Assembly (NCBI GenBank): GCA_016190465.1
Contig: JACPQP010000265.1
Span: 1 to 6,566 of the forward strand
Direction: 5' to 3'
DNA from: Chloroflexota bacterium
Lineage (GTDB): Bacteria; Chloroflexota; UBA6077; FW602-bin22; JACPQP01
Length of the DNA: 6,566 nucleotides
Made by a program: the position numbers and the translations under genes. The notes below the pieces were generated by a model, which worked only from the letters and a program-made list of their open reading frames with translations, made no database searches and was not told the origin of the DNA. Numbering within the stretch: position 1 is the stretch's first letter; each line of letters opens with the position of its first letter. Positions 6,305 to 6,566 of the stretch are shown here, piece by piece.

Positions 6305-6391
6305 GGATGCCTGCTCAACCGGTTGGGCTAGCACGAACTGACGATTTCGCTTCCCTGTCAGAAGGAGTATACCGGAGCTGGCCGAAGGGTG

Positions 6392-6434
6392 GACCTCACC
6401 CCCCTGCCCCCCTCCCCGACGCGGGGAGGGGGGT
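6392..6434. repeat. Palindromic repeat copy 1 of the intergenic cluster
   Basis: It begins GACCTCACCCCCC and contains a perfect hairpin: arm CCCCCCTCCCC (6407-6417), loop GACGC, arm GGGGAGGGGGG (6423-6433). Bases 6391-6422 recur exactly at 6482-6513, a 32-bp direct repeat. Its own right terminus is missing or changed (GGTGGCGG instead of GGTGAGG). Confidence 0.85.
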
Positions 6435-6441
6435 GGCGGCT

Positions 6442-6480
6442 CCCCCCTCTCCGTGTCGGAGAGGGGAAGGGGGTGAGGTC
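6442..6480. repeat. Palindromic repeat copy 2 of the intergenic cluster
   Basis: Perfect 10-bp arms CCCCTCTCCG (6444-6453) and CGGAGAGGGG (6457-6466) flank the loop TGT, followed by the terminus GGGGGTGAGGTC. The core CCCCTCTCC/GGAGAGGGG is the same as in the rmlD copy (5330-5376) and differs from copies 1 and 3. Together copies 1 and 2 are bounded by inverted GACCTCACCCCC/GGGGGTGAGGTC ends. Confidence 0.85.
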
Positions 6481-6482
6481 CG

Positions 6483-6532
6483 GACCTCACCCCCCTGCCC
6501 CCCTCCCCGACGCAGGGAGGGGGGGTGAGGTC
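6483..6532. repeat. Palindromic repeat copy 3 of the intergenic cluster, with complete termini
   Basis: This is a complete 50-bp element. The outer ends GACCTCACCCCCC (6483-6495) and GGGGGGTGAGGTC (6520-6532) are perfect inverted repeats. The inner arms CCCCCCTCCC (6498-6507) and GGGAGGGGGG (6515-6524) can pair instead and share bases with the outer arm. No T-run follows on either strand, so it does not look like a standard terminator. Confidence 0.85.
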
Positions 6533-6566
6533 GAGGCGAAAGGACGGTGTGGTGGGAACCAGGGAA

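Larger units (their letters stand above)
6245..6566. other. Non-coding region upstream of rmlD
   Basis: This stretch has no believable gene; the open frames across it are translations of palindromic repeats. It holds the rmlD leader and promoter (6245-6304), a 10-bp palindrome CAACCGGTTG (6316-6325), a second -10-like TATACT on the minus strand (6366-6371, without the TG extension and with no clear -35), and the repeat cluster 6392-6532. I see nothing recognisable in 6533-6566. Confidence 0.75.

Noticed and set aside
6316..6325. 10-bp palindrome CAACCGGTTG as an operator
   Set aside because: A single short palindrome far from the predicted promoter (over 40 bases upstream of the -10); listed within the non-coding region but too weak for a claim of function.
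6245..6490. Longer RmlD starting at 6490 or at the ATG 6271
   Set aside because: The extension translates the palindromic repeats and promoter, and ATG 6271 overlaps the -10. The Rossmann fold begins immediately after TTG 6244.
6286..6528. 80-codon plus-strand small protein
   Set aside because: The sequence is mostly the translation of the repeats (Pro/Gly-rich, PHPPAPLP-like) with no ribosome binding site or domain.
6391..6532. CRISPR array or rho-independent terminators
   Set aside because: There are no regular unique spacers of constant length and the units are themselves palindromes of two types. No T-run follows any hairpin on either strand.

Overview
The window is a GC-rich bacterial chromosome segment in which every supportable gene lies on the minus strand. 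The best taxonomic guess is Chloroflexota, possibly near Thermomicrobia/Sphaerobacter. This is inferred from three things: very high GC, dispersed palindromic repeats of the 'CCTCACCCC...GGGGTGAGG' kind that I associate with that phylum, and a small CxxC protein of a type I recall from there. No marker gene in the window proves it.

Read in the direction of transcription (right to left), the layout is as follows. (1) 6566-6245 is a non-coding stretch of about 320 bp. It holds a cluster of three G/C-rich palindromic repeats (6392-6532), a palindrome, an operator-like inverted repeat and an extended -10 promoter for the first gene. (2) 6244-5267 is rmlD (rfbD), dTDP-4-dehydrorhamnose reductase. 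Its last ~40 codons come from another copy of the same repeat plus low-complexity DNA. (3) 5265-4294 is a family 2 glycosyltransferase that starts one base after the rmlD stop. (4) 4258-2837 is a polytopic GT-C/GT39-like membrane glycosyltransferase. (5) 2803-2441 is a small CxxC (half zinc-ribbon) protein of unknown function. (6) 2365-950 is murF, with its own predicted extended -10 promoter. (7) 939-1 is mraY, cut by the window edge.

The genes form two functional blocks. murF and mraY are consecutive steps of peptidoglycan precursor synthesis: MurF adds D-Ala-D-Ala to UDP-MurNAc-tripeptide, and MraY moves the finished phospho-MurNAc-pentapeptide onto undecaprenyl phosphate. They form part of a dcw-type cluster. 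Upstream, rmlD makes dTDP-L-rhamnose, the GT2 is a plausible user of it (rhamnosyltransferase-like), and the GT-C protein would transfer a sugar from a lipid-linked donor on the outer face of the membrane. A rhamnose-containing cell-wall glycan pathway placed next to peptidoglycan genes is a reasonable inference, but the specificities cannot be read from sequence alone.

I see no mobile-element protein, CRISPR array, RNA gene or clearly new system. The most unusual content is the palindromic repeat family and how far it intrudes into coding and translation-start sequences.
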